From positions 2,857 through 62,666 of the forward strand of contig JANWWQ010000009.1 of NCBI GenBank assembly GCA_025055635.1: DNA of 59,810 bases. Reading direction: 5' to 3'. Both the position numbers and the translations under genes were made by a program. Shown here one piece after another: positions 10,201 to 17,053 of this stretch. Origin of the DNA: Flavobacteriales bacterium (GTDB lineage Bacteria > Bacteroidota > Bacteroidia > CAIKAF01). The notes below the pieces were generated by a model. That model was not told where the DNA came from, searched no databases, and saw only the letters and a program-made list of their open reading frames with translations. How positions within the stretch are numbered: the first letter of the stretch is position 1; each line of letters opens with the position of its first letter.

Positions 10201-10435
10201 TGGTGAATACACCGATGGCGTTCGGGTCGCCATTGTAGAAGACATTGGAATAAATGATACCTGGCCCGGTAAGAGTGGCCACATACTGATTAATAGTTTG
10301 TTGGGTTATAGAAATTTGTGAAAAAATTGGAAAGAAGCCGCTAAAAAATGAGAGTAAGCTTGCTAATGTTTCACGAGTCCTCACAGGTTGAGGTCTAGCC
10401 ACATGCACTTGATTTTTTATAAACTCAAATAGCAT
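7235..10435 (-). CDS. T9SS type-B surface protein with choice-of-anchor L, Calx-beta-like and PKD repeats
   Basis: 1066 residues. After a long basic N-terminus and hydrophobic signal (LASLLSFFSGFFPIFSQ, about 24-40) comes a choice-of-anchor L domain (about 40-270; LNLGLNSGVVMSTG and EYVFGSEEYNEWVN are characteristic). A Calx-beta-like module (about 290-390; GTAINGVDY...ITIPAGQTS) and about six PKD/Ig-like modules with Y-x-WDFGGG or WNFAGG motifs follow (390-975). The C-terminal ~85 residues (VFIPTAFTPDGNNHNE...IFDRWGQVVY...GAVTLIR) are a textbook gliding-motility/type-B T9SS domain. It probably forms a surface adhesin or matrix protein. The gene converges on the channel gene with a 23-base gap and has no co-transcribed partner downstream. 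Confidence 0.93.
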   Translation of the reverse strand: MLFEFIKNQVHVARPQPVRTRETLASLLSFFSGFFPIFSQISITQQTINQYVATLTGPGIIYSNVFYNGDPNAIGVFTNGSSTNLGLNSGVVMSTGLLDPANAASFAGPASNFISGQNGGTTYPELNSIAGATTYDGLVLEFDFVPLSNQINVEYVFGSEEYNEWVNSGYNDAFAFFISGPGIVGQQNIALVPGTSLPVTIDNINNGNWGGCAFGPCYNCAYFVDNCTGNSLAMDAFTTVLTATATVIPCSTYHIRLMIADGGDEIYDSWVFIKQDGLYSPGGNTVTVTSTTLFPGGTAYEACGIDVNYFTFSLASPAVSNITISFTVGGTAINGVDYQAIPNSITIPAGQTSANLYINALPDGITEGLETVTITLQNSVCGSGAYTLQIGDTEPLTVSVPPNISLCAGGTGTTITATATGGYGNITYNWDNGAGNTPTISVNPAVTTTYTVTVSDQCGQSASAQTTVSVGSPPTADFNLPATACVGQSVDITYTGTGQPTATYQWDFGGGTVLSGSGQGPYQVSWPVSGQYAVSLTVTEAGCPPTTTVHNIVILSSPTAFFTASTPVCVGQNSTITYTGNAGAAAQFMWNFAGGSVQSGSAAGPYQVSWNTAGNYTISLQVIENGCASQPFSQTVTVNASPSATFTITTPICAGQATTITYTGNGSPATAFNWNFGGGQILSGASAGPYQVAYNQPGQVSISLAVSENGCTSQPYVQNLTVLPLPQVNIVAPPPQCLTGNSFDFTVQGSWGPTAVFQWSFPGGSPATSSAQNPQNITWNQAGVHPISLFVNDNGCQAQAQASVEVWAEPVPSFTLSPPSGCAPLTVQFTSTSTGAPPLLATWNFGNGESGAGLSPSVVYTDHGTYSVTLMVTDGNGCSASVQLSDVVAVYPSPEAGFSAHPPVVDLEDAHVVITDNSLYATQWFYTFGDGWQSTEQNPSHLYQSEGLFTITQIVRTPFGCTDTATAHVLVNPVTEVFIPTAFTPDGNNHNEVWRPVLSYIRDYKVWIFDRWGQVVYYSEDVYEGWNGRYMNRGSMMKQDTYVYLIQFRNYANKLKTVRGAVTLIR

Positions 10436-10483
10436 GGTGAGGGAAATTTGGCATAAATTTAAACCAAATAACTACCGATTAAA

Positions 10484-10657
10484 ATGTCTACGAAAGAGTT
10501 GGTTCCGTATTTCAATTTTTTAATTTTTCAAAATAAAAAGGCTAAAGGAGTGGCACATAACCTCTCCAATACGCTGCGTGGGCGTGGCGTAAGGGAAGCG
10601 GAGGCCGGCCCTCCCGGCCACCGGCCCATGCGGGACACGCCCCCAAAACCAAACTAG
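10484..10657 (+). CDS. Possible 57-residue ORF overlapping a GC-rich palindrome
   Basis: ATG at 10484 opens 57 codons ending in TAG. The first third (MSTKELVPYFNFLIFQNKK) is ordinary and AT-rich. The second half is Arg/Gly/Pro-rich and is simply what the GC-rich inverted repeat reads in this frame, which argues against a real protein. No domain recognised. I list it because it starts with ATG and would be missed by length filters; it is more likely a by-product of the repeat than a gene. Confidence 0.2.
   Translation: MSTKELVPYFNFLIFQNKKAKGVAHNLSNTLRGRGVREAEAGPPGHRPMRDTPPKPN
10580..10642. repeat. GC-rich nested inverted repeat in intergenic region
   Basis: Arms GGGCGTG (10580-10586) and CACGCCC (10636-10642) enclose GCGT/ATGC (10587-10590, 10628-10631), a bulge GGGA, and an inner stem GGCCGG/CCGGCC (10603-10608, 10614-10619) with a five-base loop. 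The element is far richer in G+C than the flanking intergenic DNA. There is no T-run on either side, so it is not a simple terminator. It could be a REP-like dispersed element or a structured RNA; only one copy is visible in this window. Confidence 0.6.
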
Positions 10658-10723
10658 TTTACATTCCAGGGTTGAAGGCTCTTAACTACCTTTCGGGCCG
10701 CCCTAATAGAAGCCTCCCTATAC

Positions 10724-11563
10724 ATGAAACTTTATACCATAGACACCGGGTTTTTTAAGTTGGATGGCGGCGCCATGTTTGGGGTAGTCCCCAAATCCAT
10801 CTGGAATAAATTGAATCCCGCCGATGAAAATAACATGTGCACCTGGGCTATGCGATGCCTACTTGTAGAAAATGCAGGGCACCTCACCTTGATCGACTGC
10901 GGAATCGGCAATAAACAGGATGAGAAATTCTTTTCCTACTACTATCTTCATGGTGAAGACAGTTTGGAAAAATCCCTGCACCGGTACGGTTTCACAGCAG
11001 AGGACGTGACGGACGTGATACTCACGCATCTACATTTTGACCATTGCGGCGGGGCGGTGAAGCGAAGTTCAGACGGCAGGCTGGAACCAACCTTTCCCAG
11101 GGCCCGCTACTGGAGCAACAGGGCCCATTGGCAGTGGGCATCAAATCCTAATTTGCGAGAAAAGGCTTCTTTTCTAAAGGAAAATTTTGCTCCTCTTAAG
11201 GAGTGGGGGCAGATCTATTGGTGTGAGGACGGGCAAGAAGTCACCCCAGGTGTGAGCGTAAAATTTTTCTACGGGCATACCGAGGCTCAGATGATTCCTT
11301 ACATTCAAATAGGGACAAAAACGCTGGTATACTGTGCGGACCTGATACCGTCCTCAGCTCACATAAAACCGGCTTATATCATGGCCTATGATGTAAGGCC
11401 CCTGGTGTCTTTGGAAGAAAGGGAGGACTTTGTGGAGAAAGCTGTGGCAAATAAGTACATCCTGTTTTTTGAGCATGACCCTCGCTATGCCTGTGGTATC
11501 CTTACCCAAAAAGACGATCGTCTAGAAGGGAAGTTTTTTGTTCATTTAGAGGAAGTACTCTAA
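10724..11563 (+). CDS. MBL-fold metallo-hydrolase
   Basis: 279 residues with the metallo-beta-lactamase fold signature THLHFDHCGG (H-x-H-x-D-H; about residues 101-110). Downstream ligands fit the fold: the GHTEAQ His (about 189), CAD Asp (about 206) and the FEHD His (about 249). The LIDCGIGN strand before the motif is also typical. The family includes lactonases, glyoxalase-II-like enzymes and others; nothing in the sequence or context fixes the substrate, though the overall length and N-terminal layout resemble the AHL-lactonase/YtnP-like group. It lies 22 bases upstream of the sugar isomerase gene, so an operon MBL-isomerase-lipB is likely. Confidence 0.87.
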   Translation: MKLYTIDTGFFKLDGGAMFGVVPKSIWNKLNPADENNMCTWAMRCLLVENAGHLTLIDCGIGNKQDEKFFSYYYLHGEDSLEKSLHRYGFTAEDVTDVILTHLHFDHCGGAVKRSSDGRLEPTFPRARYWSNRAHWQWASNPNLREKASFLKENFAPLKEWGQIYWCEDGQEVTPGVSVKFFYGHTEAQMIPYIQIGTKTLVYCADLIPSSAHIKPAYIMAYDVRPLVSLEEREDFVEKAVANKYILFFEHDPRYACGILTQKDDRLEGKFFVHLEEVL

Positions 11564-11585
11564 GTTTTTAAATATTTCTTGACTT

Positions 11586-12602
11586 ATGGCGCAGATGCGT
11601 GACCTGATATTAGGATTTTGGGACGATGTGGAGAAGGCTCTGGCACAGCCGATACCGGATCTGACTAATTGGTCCCAACCCAATCAAATAGGACATTTAC
11701 TGTTATGTGGTATGGGTGGGAGCGGCATTGCGGGCAGTCTGATTCAAAAATTATGGGCCACAGAGGCCCATGGGATAAGGTCGGTGACCTTGATGGTGCA
11801 TAGAGATTATCAATTGCCCTGGATAGGGGGTCTCTGGGGCGTCTTTCTTTCCTCTTATAGCGGACAGACGGAAGAGACGCTGGAGTGTGCGGCGGAAGCG
11901 CGTTCCAGGGGCTTGCCCTGTATGGTATTTACCTCTGGCGGTCAACTCCAGGAGGAAGCCCAGAAAGCAAACTGGCCTGTCTGCATATTACCGTCGGGAC
12001 GGCCACCGCGCGCCTGTCTCGGTTATTCCTGGTTCCTTCAGATGCGCGCCTTAAGGAAACTGGGTGTTCTCCAATCGGATTGGTGGCAGGCACTCCCTGA
12101 ATTACTTAAAAAATTTCGTCAGAGGCAACCGCTTTTAGACGAAGATGCCCAGGAACTGGCTCATCACCTCGCCTATCGTTTCCTTCTTCTGGTCACGGAC
12201 GACATGTTGCATCCTGTCGCAGAGCGCTGGATGCAGCAGTTGAGTGAAAATGCCAAAGCCTTTTCCCACATTTCTTATGTACCGGAAATGAACCACAACG
12301 AGTTGGTGGGCTGGCAGAGTCTACCTGACAACACGACGGTTATCTTACTGGAACATGAATCCCAACATCCCCGCGTGCGCCTGCGCTACCAATTCCTTCG
12401 CCGTTACCTGGAAGAACGCTCGCAACCTTATGTGCGTGTACGCTCGCCGGAAAAGACTCTGCTGGAGTCTTACCTTTACCTCATCCACCTAGGAGATTTG
12501 CTCTCAGATCACTTAGCCACACGGAAGGGAGTGGATTCCATGGATATCACCGTGCTGCAAGAACTGAAGCGTTTTTTGGATGAACATCGGACAGAAACCT
12601 GA
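11586..12602 (+). CDS. Bifunctional phosphoglucose/phosphomannose isomerase-like SIS-domain protein
   Basis: 338 residues with two SIS subdomains. LLCGMGGSGIAGSLI (about 38-52) and SSYSGQTEETLEC (about 88-100) are the sugar-phosphate-binding motifs, and MNHNELVGW (about 236-244) the catalytic Glu/His region of the PGI/PMI family first characterised in archaea. The predicted reaction is interconversion of glucose-6-P or mannose-6-P with fructose-6-P in the cytoplasm. It lacks the longer architecture of classical Pgi. The 3' end overlaps the lipB start by 23 bases, so the two are translationally linked. Confidence 0.88.
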   Translation: MAQMRDLILGFWDDVEKALAQPIPDLTNWSQPNQIGHLLLCGMGGSGIAGSLIQKLWATEAHGIRSVTLMVHRDYQLPWIGGLWGVFLSSYSGQTEETLECAAEARSRGLPCMVFTSGGQLQEEAQKANWPVCILPSGRPPRACLGYSWFLQMRALRKLGVLQSDWWQALPELLKKFRQRQPLLDEDAQELAHHLAYRFLLLVTDDMLHPVAERWMQQLSENAKAFSHISYVPEMNHNELVGWQSLPDNTTVILLEHESQHPRVRLRYQFLRRYLEERSQPYVRVRSPEKTLLESYLYLIHLGDLLSDHLATRKGVDSMDITVLQELKRFLDEHRTET

Positions 12603-13419
12603 GATTTTAGTGGCCGATCTGGGCTACATCGGGTATGTGAGAGCCTGGAAACTTCAGGAATACCTGATGCAGCAGGCAATGGCGGTAAAGCTCTGGAACC
12701 GCGACCATCCGCCCTCGGCGCAAAAGCAAGTGCGGCATTTTCTTCTTTTGTGTGAGCACAACCCGGTTTACACTCTGGGAAAACGTGCTCGCCTGGAGCA
12801 CCTGCTATGGAAAAAGGATGAACTGCTTCGCAAGGGAGTAGAAGTTTATCGTATCAACCGGGGGGGAGATATTACCTACCACGGACCGGGGCAAATCACC
12901 GGATATCCGATTTTGGATTTGGAATTTTTTTTCACCGACCTCCACCGTTACATGCGCTATTTAGAAGAATTCATCATCAAAACGTTGAGTGAATATGGGA
13001 TTCAGGCAGGAAGGATTCCTGGGCTCACCGGTGTGTGGGTGGGCCATCAGGAGGAACGAAATGCCCGTAAGATTTGTGCCTTCGGCGTGCACATGAGCCG
13101 GTGGATCACCATGCACGGCTTTGCCTTGAATGTGAACCCCCGCCTGGATATGTTTGGGGGAATTGTACCCTGTGGAATCCGCGATAAAGGAGTCACGTCC
13201 ATGGCCTTGGAATTAGGTCAAATTCCAGATTTTACGGAAGTGAAAAAACGACTTATTCAAAACTTTTGTAGCCAATTTAGGGCCACTTTTCGCATCTTAT
13301 CACCAACCGAGATGGCCGATATGCTTGGGAAGGCTGAAGAAATTAGTTTGCCCGTCTTGCCCCTTGCTTCTTCAGATGCTACTCACGGGCATATGAATAA
13401 AGAGACAGAGGAAAGCTGA
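12580..13419 (+). CDS. lipB: Lipoyl(octanoyl) transferase
   Basis: 279 residues. It transfers octanoate from acyl carrier protein to lipoyl domains, the first step of lipoate synthesis. Signatures are RGGDITYHGPGQITGYPILDL split over the active site (RGGDITYHGPGQ, about 90-101), the catalytic Lys in ARKICAFGVHMSRW (about 166) and catalytic Cys in IVPCGIRDKGVTS (about 198). It is longer than the usual ~220 residues owing to a Ser/Thr/His-containing tail of about 30. No lipA lies nearby. It ends before a 261-base convergent gap facing dapB. Confidence 0.95.
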   Translation: MNIGQKPEILVADLGYIGYVRAWKLQEYLMQQAMAVKLWNRDHPPSAQKQVRHFLLLCEHNPVYTLGKRARLEHLLWKKDELLRKGVEVYRINRGGDITYHGPGQITGYPILDLEFFFTDLHRYMRYLEEFIIKTLSEYGIQAGRIPGLTGVWVGHQEERNARKICAFGVHMSRWITMHGFALNVNPRLDMFGGIVPCGIRDKGVTSMALELGQIPDFTEVKKRLIQNFCSQFRATFRILSPTEMADMLGKAEEISLPVLPLASSDATHGHMNKETEES

Positions 13420-13680
13420 ATGAGATGAGACAGTCCTGCACCAGAAAAAGACCAGAATTTTTCCTTTCTAACTTCTTGTGTTTAGGGTATTCATAAAAAA
13501 ATGACCATCATAATCGCTAACTAAAAGGTTGGGGCAATCTCAGTGATGTGCTGAAAAAATTTAGCTATTCATCATTATTTTACTAACCAGGATGATGTAA
13601 AGTGGGATGAGCACTTTTGTTAATACTTAACCACGAAAAGAATTTTAATGAATTTCTTCACAGACAAAAGATAAAATTGA

Positions 13681-14412
13681 TCAAAATTTAAGACCTAAAA
13701 CATCGCGCATTGTGAAAAGGCCTTTTTTCCCATGAATGAATTCTGCGGCCCATACCGCACCTTCTGCAAAAGCCTCCCGGCTAAAGGCTTTGTGAGAAAT
13801 TATCAACTGATCCATCTCAGAAGTCCAGATTACTTCATGAAAACCCACCTCACCAGGCACTCTTGATGCAAAGACAGGAACTTTCTCAGGATCGCTAACT
13901 TGGTTAAGCTGATAGCCTTTTTTTCCGCAGATCTCCGCAATATCAGCAGCAAGGGAGAGGGCTGTGCCGCTGGGCATGTCTTTTTTAGCGGTATGGTGGG
14001 TTTCACGCAGAGTAGGTGTATATTGAGGAAATTTTTTCATCAGGCTGGTTAATAGCCTGTTAATCTCAAACAAGACATTCACCCCAATGCTAAAATTGGA
14101 AGCCACAAGCAGAGTACCTTCCAAGCGCCGGCATATCTGCTCAGCTTCCTGGACTTGAGAATACCAACCTGTGGTACCACAGACAACAGGAATGCCCGCT
14201 TCCAGGCATGCCACAACATTTGTAAAGGCTGCCTGAGGCGCTGTGAATTCCAAGGCCACGTCTGGCAAAGGCTTATCTTTTAGCCACACCGAAAGGGGAG
14301 GTTCAGCGCAATCTTTGATAGCGGCAATGAGGTGACCTCGTCTTAGAGCCACGCGTTCCACCATCTGGCCCATGCGCCCGTAACCTATTATTAGGAGAGA
14401 AAGAGCTTTCAA
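13681..14412 (-). CDS. dapB: 4-hydroxy-tetrahydrodipicolinate reductase
   Basis: 243 residues, usual length. NAD(P)-binding motif GYGRMGQM lies at residues 10-17; CGTTGW and ASNFSIGVN carry conserved dinucleotide/substrate contacts. The catalytic signature reads ETHHTAKKDMPSGTA (about 137-151), with the paired His and Lys required for hydride transfer. It reduces dihydrodipicolinate intermediates in lysine and meso-diaminopimelate synthesis, so it also feeds peptidoglycan. Last gene of an apparent operon outer-membrane protein-efp-dapB with gaps of about 10 bases. Confidence 0.96.
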   Translation of the reverse strand: MKALSLLIIGYGRMGQMVERVALRRGHLIAAIKDCAEPPLSVWLKDKPLPDVALEFTAPQAAFTNVVACLEAGIPVVCGTTGWYSQVQEAEQICRRLEGTLLVASNFSIGVNVLFEINRLLTSLMKKFPQYTPTLRETHHTAKKDMPSGTALSLAADIAEICGKKGYQLNQVSDPEKVPVFASRVPGEVGFHEVIWTSEMDQLIISHKAFSREAFAEGAVWAAEFIHGKKGLFTMRDVLGLKF

Positions 14413-14421
14413 CAGAGAAAT

Positions 14422-14985
14422 TTAGTCTTTCACGCGTTCTAAATATTCACCTGTTTCGGTGTTTACGCGGATTTTTTCTCCCTGATTGATAAACAATGGT
14501 ACCGATATTCTAGCCCCCGTTTCAAGCGTGGCAGGCTTCAGGGCCTTGGTGGCTGTGTCACCACGAACACCAGGCTCCGTGTAAGCCACCACGAGTTCCA
14601 CTACCTTAGGCGGCTTTGCCAGGACAGGACTATCTCCCACAAAACCCACAATCACCTGCTGCCCTTCCTTTAAAAAAACAGCTGCTTCCCCAAAAAGATC
14701 AGAAGCGATATAATATTGCTCAAAAGTGTTTTCGTCCATACATACAAAGTCATTTCCATCCCTGTACAGGTACTGCATAGGCCTTTCCTCTACACGCACC
14801 TGCTCCACCTCTTCGTCAGGACGGAAACGGTTTTCAGCAAGCTTTCCAGTGCGAACATTCCGCATTTTACCCTGGTAAAAGGCACGGAGATTTCCAGGGG
14901 TTCGGTGGGTGTACTCAATGATTTGACATAATTCACCATTAAATTTAATGTAGTTGCCAACCGACAATTCAGAAGCTTTTACCAT
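14422..14985 (-). CDS. efp: Elongation factor P
   Basis: 187 residues with the three beta-barrel domains of EF-P and the C-terminal signature (LVVAYTEPGVRGDTA, then KPATLETGA). It relieves ribosome stalling on polyproline. Domain I tip reads RTPGNLRAFYQGK: the loop that normally holds a modified Lys or Arg has Asn/Leu in that place. This NLRAFY form is known from other Bacteroidota and suggests an EF-P without the lysine modification system. PKD-rich surface proteins in the window carry Pro-rich segments that would need EF-P. Nine bases separate it from dapB downstream and nine from the upstream membrane-protein gene. Confidence 0.97.
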   Translation of the reverse strand: MVKASELSVGNYIKFNGELCQIIEYTHRTPGNLRAFYQGKMRNVRTGKLAENRFRPDEEVEQVRVEERPMQYLYRDGNDFVCMDENTFEQYYIASDLFGEAAVFLKEGQQVIVGFVGDSPVLAKPPKVVELVVAYTEPGVRGDTATKALKPATLETGARISVPLFINQGEKIRVNTETGEYLERVKD

Positions 14986-14994
14986 GCGGCAAAT

Positions 14995-15651
14995 TTACTC
15001 CTTTTTAAAGGGGTTTTTCCAATATTTCATGAAGGAAGAAGATAGTGAAAGCCACCATAGAGTGCTTTGGGTATCCTTGAAGGGCTTGGAGCCGGAGGGA
15101 TCCGTAAAGCCCCTGTTCAGGTAATGAAACAAAGAGTAGTTGAGTTTCACTACTAATCCCCACACCTGGAGGCCAGCATGAATGGACAGATTTATTGGAT
15201 ACACTTTGTCCGAGGTAATGGTGAAAGTTTTTAGTTTTTGACCTTGAAGTTTTTGAGTTTCTTTGTAAAAGACCATCAGATTAACGGAAGTGCCAAATAC
15301 AGCGGCTAATTGAGGCTTTTTGAGCTGACCTATCCTGAATGTGACCGGAAGGTGAATGGCAATGTTGCGGCGTTTTATACGCATGGTATCGTTCGCTAAA
15401 ATCAAGCCCATATTTCTGAGTCCCAGACCCATTGATAGCCCGAAAAAATCCAGAAAATTGTAATGCATCTGCGGAGCCACATTGGGAAAAGCTGTGTAGC
15501 GTATTCTGGGCGTAAGGTTGTCATGGGGACTGGAGTAAAAACTCCCGGATAGCATGTGTTCCCACTCAAGGATGGAGGCCAGTTTTTGAGCTTTAGATGG
15601 AAGGAAAAAGGAAAAAATAGAAAAAAGCAAAAAATTTAAAAACTTTCTCAT
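14995..15651 (-). CDS. Predicted outer-membrane beta-barrel protein of unknown function
   Basis: 218 residues from the ATG at 15651. I prefer this start over the ATG at 15699 because it gives a normal signal peptide (MRKFLNFLLFSIFSFFLPSKAQ) and because a TAnnTTTG box lies at 15674-15681, between the two. The mature part alternates hydrophobic and polar residues in short strands (GLSMGLGLRNMGLIL, INLSIHAGLQVWG, LWWLSLSSSFM), as in small porin-like barrels of Bacteroidota. I do not recognise a specific family. It is the first gene of the operon with efp and dapB. Confidence 0.7.
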   Translation of the reverse strand: MRKFLNFLLFSIFSFFLPSKAQKLASILEWEHMLSGSFYSSPHDNLTPRIRYTAFPNVAPQMHYNFLDFFGLSMGLGLRNMGLILANDTMRIKRRNIAIHLPVTFRIGQLKKPQLAAVFGTSVNLMVFYKETQKLQGQKLKTFTITSDKVYPINLSIHAGLQVWGLVVKLNYSLFHYLNRGFTDPSGSKPFKDTQSTLWWLSLSSSFMKYWKNPFKKE

Positions 15652-15673
15652 GCCAAATGTTGTTGATTTAAAA

Positions 15674-15681
15674 CAAAGGTA
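15674..15681 (-). promoter_or_regulatory. -7 box TACCTTTG for the barrel protein-efp-dapB operon
   Basis: Minus-strand TACCTTTG, 23 bases upstream of the preferred ATG at 15651. It lies only 20 bases from the divergent sod box, so the two promoters overlap. Confidence 0.6.
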
Positions 15682-15701
15682 TTTAAAGAACATTTTCACC
15701 T

Positions 15702-15709
15702 TAATTTTG
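15702..15709 (+). promoter_or_regulatory. -7 box TAATTTTG for superoxide dismutase
   Basis: Exact TAnnTTTG match, 17 bases before the sod ATG, giving a leader of about 10 bases. No TTTG -33 box at the usual distance. Confidence 0.6.
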
Positions 15710-15725
15710 CTTCCAAAATAAAGCC

Positions 15726-16340
15726 ATGAGTTTTCAACTAACTGCCCTTCCTTATGCTTACAATGCGTTGGAGCCTCATATTGATGGGCTCACAATGGAA
15801 ATCCACCATACCAAACATCACCTGGCTTACATAACCAACCTTAACAACGCCCTGCCTGGTTCGGGAGCTGAGTCCCTCAGTATTGAGGAAATTTGTCGGA
15901 ATGTATCTCGGTTTTCGGCAGCGATCCGCAATAACGGGGGTGGCCATTGGAATCACAGTATGTTTTGGGAAATCATGTCTCCTCAGGGTGGTGGAGAGCC
16001 CTCCGGTGCCCTAGCCGAGGCTATTAAAAAATACTTCGGCTCATTTTCTGAATTCTGGAATCAATTTGCTCAAGCAGGACTAAACCGTTTTGGCAGTGGT
16101 TGGGCCTGGTTGGTGGTTAAAGACGACAAATCTTTAGCTGTTTGCAGCACCCCTAACCAGGACAATCCTCTTATGGATGTTTCAGAATGCCGAGGCATTC
16201 CCATCCTAGGGATGGATGTGTGGGAGCATGCTTACTACCTCAAATACCAGAACCGCCGCGCCGATTACATCGCAGCCTTCAAGAATGTCATAAATTGGCC
16301 GGCTGTTCAGAAGCGCTATGACGATGCTCTAAAAGCTTAA
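15726..16340 (+). CDS. sodA: Superoxide dismutase, Mn type
   Basis: 204 residues, full length. Metal ligands are seen as the His in MEIHHTKHH (about residue 27), the His in GHWNHSMFW (about 78), and Asp and His in [10 protein letters not shown] (about 163-167). GGGHWNH together with the Gln in TPNQDNP favours the manganese form over the iron form, which has Gln in the former position instead. It dismutates superoxide in the cytoplasm. It has its own promoter and terminator, so it is probably monocistronic, divergent from the barrel protein operon. Confidence 0.96.
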   Translation: MSFQLTALPYAYNALEPHIDGLTMEIHHTKHHLAYITNLNNALPGSGAESLSIEEICRNVSRFSAAIRNNGGGHWNHSMFWEIMSPQGGGEPSGALAEAIKKYFGSFSEFWNQFAQAGLNRFGSGWAWLVVKDDKSLAVCSTPNQDNPLMDVSECRGIPILGMDVWEHAYYLKYQNRRADYIAAFKNVINWPAVQKRYDDALKA

Positions 16341-16360
16341 ATTTCCGGACGTTCATTTGA

Positions 16361-16389
16361 AAAGCCCCGAATTCATTCGGGGCTTTTTT
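16361..16389 (+). terminator. Rho-independent terminator after sodA
   Basis: Stem AAGCCCCGAA / TTCGGGGCTT with a four-base loop, followed by TTTTTG. It begins 21 bases after the sodA stop. The A-run on the 5' side also makes it a weaker terminator on the minus strand. Confidence 0.9.
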
Positions 16390-16438
16390 GTTAAAAAAAT
16401 TTTTGTTGAAGATTTTTCGGAAAAAGTTAAACAAAACA

Positions 16439-16446
16439 TACATTTG
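16439..16446 (+). promoter_or_regulatory. -7 box TACATTTG for ECF sigma factor
   Basis: Exact TAnnTTTG match. It overlaps the GTG at 16446 that a gene caller could choose, so translation must start downstream, at the ATG at 16476. Confidence 0.6.
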
Positions 16447-16475
16447 TGGAGTTTTTATTGGAAAAAGTTCCACAA

Positions 16476-17009
16476 ATGCACTCCGACGGATATTCCTTCA
16501 CCGAAGAAGTCATCAGGCAAGCCTCTCATCTCCGGTACTTTGCCCTGAGCCTTACAAAAAACGAGGCTGATTCCGAAGATCTGGTTCAGGAGACCATGAT
16601 GAAGGCGTTCATTTACAGGACCCGCTTCACAGAGCACACTAATATGAAGGCCTGGCTTTTTACAATCATGAAGAACATATTTATTAATGACTATAGGCGC
16701 AAAATCAGGGCTAAAACAATGCTAGACAACACCCAAAACGGTTTTTATCTCAATTATCCTCAAATTGCTAGAACACCAGATCCTGATTCCGAATTTCATT
16801 TCCGGGAGATTCTAGATTTTGTAGAAAAACTTCCAGAATCCTTTCGCGTACCCTTGAAAATGTATTTTGAGGGCTACAAGTACAAAGAAATTGCCGATCA
16901 TTTGAATCTACCCATAGGCACAGTAAAAAGCAGGATATTCCTTGCCAGGCGGCAGCTTATGGCCTTGAGAGATGAAAAGAGATTAAGCTCCCCTTCCTTA
17001 CATTCCTGA
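16476..17009 (+). CDS. RNA polymerase sigma factor, ECF (sigma-70 family)
   Basis: 177 residues from ATG 16476. The upstream GTG at 16446 lies in the promoter box and is rejected. Region 2 spans about residues 10-80 (ADSEDLVQETMMKAF is sigma 2.2; WLFTIMKNIFINDYRRK is 2.3-2.4). Region 4 spans about 112-165 (LPESFRVPLKMYFEGYKYKEIADHL...PIGTVKSRIFLARRQL), a helix-turn-helix for the -35 element. No anti-sigma factor gene is adjacent: the next gene is sppA. The arrangement resembles the stand-alone ECF factors common in Bacteroidota. Regulon unknown. Confidence 0.93.
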   Translation: MHSDGYSFTEEVIRQASHLRYFALSLTKNEADSEDLVQETMMKAFIYRTRFTEHTNMKAWLFTIMKNIFINDYRRKIRAKTMLDNTQNGFYLNYPQIARTPDPDSEFHFREILDFVEKLPESFRVPLKMYFEGYKYKEIADHLNLPIGTVKSRIFLARRQLMALRDEKRLSSPSLHS

Positions 17010-17026
17010 CTCTGCAAGGTCTTAAT

Positions 17027-17034
17027 TACCTTTG
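17027..17034 (+). promoter_or_regulatory. -7 box TACCTTTG for sppA
   Basis: Exact TAnnTTTG match, 19 bases upstream of the sppA ATG and 17 bases after the sigma-factor stop, so sppA can be transcribed independently. Confidence 0.6.
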
Positions 17035-17053
17035 ACATTTTGAATTTTTTATC

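Noticed and set aside
9674-10321. 215-codon plus-strand frame opposite the second T9SS gene
   Set aside because: Antisense shadow of the choice-of-anchor L region; composition is not protein-like and no motif is present.
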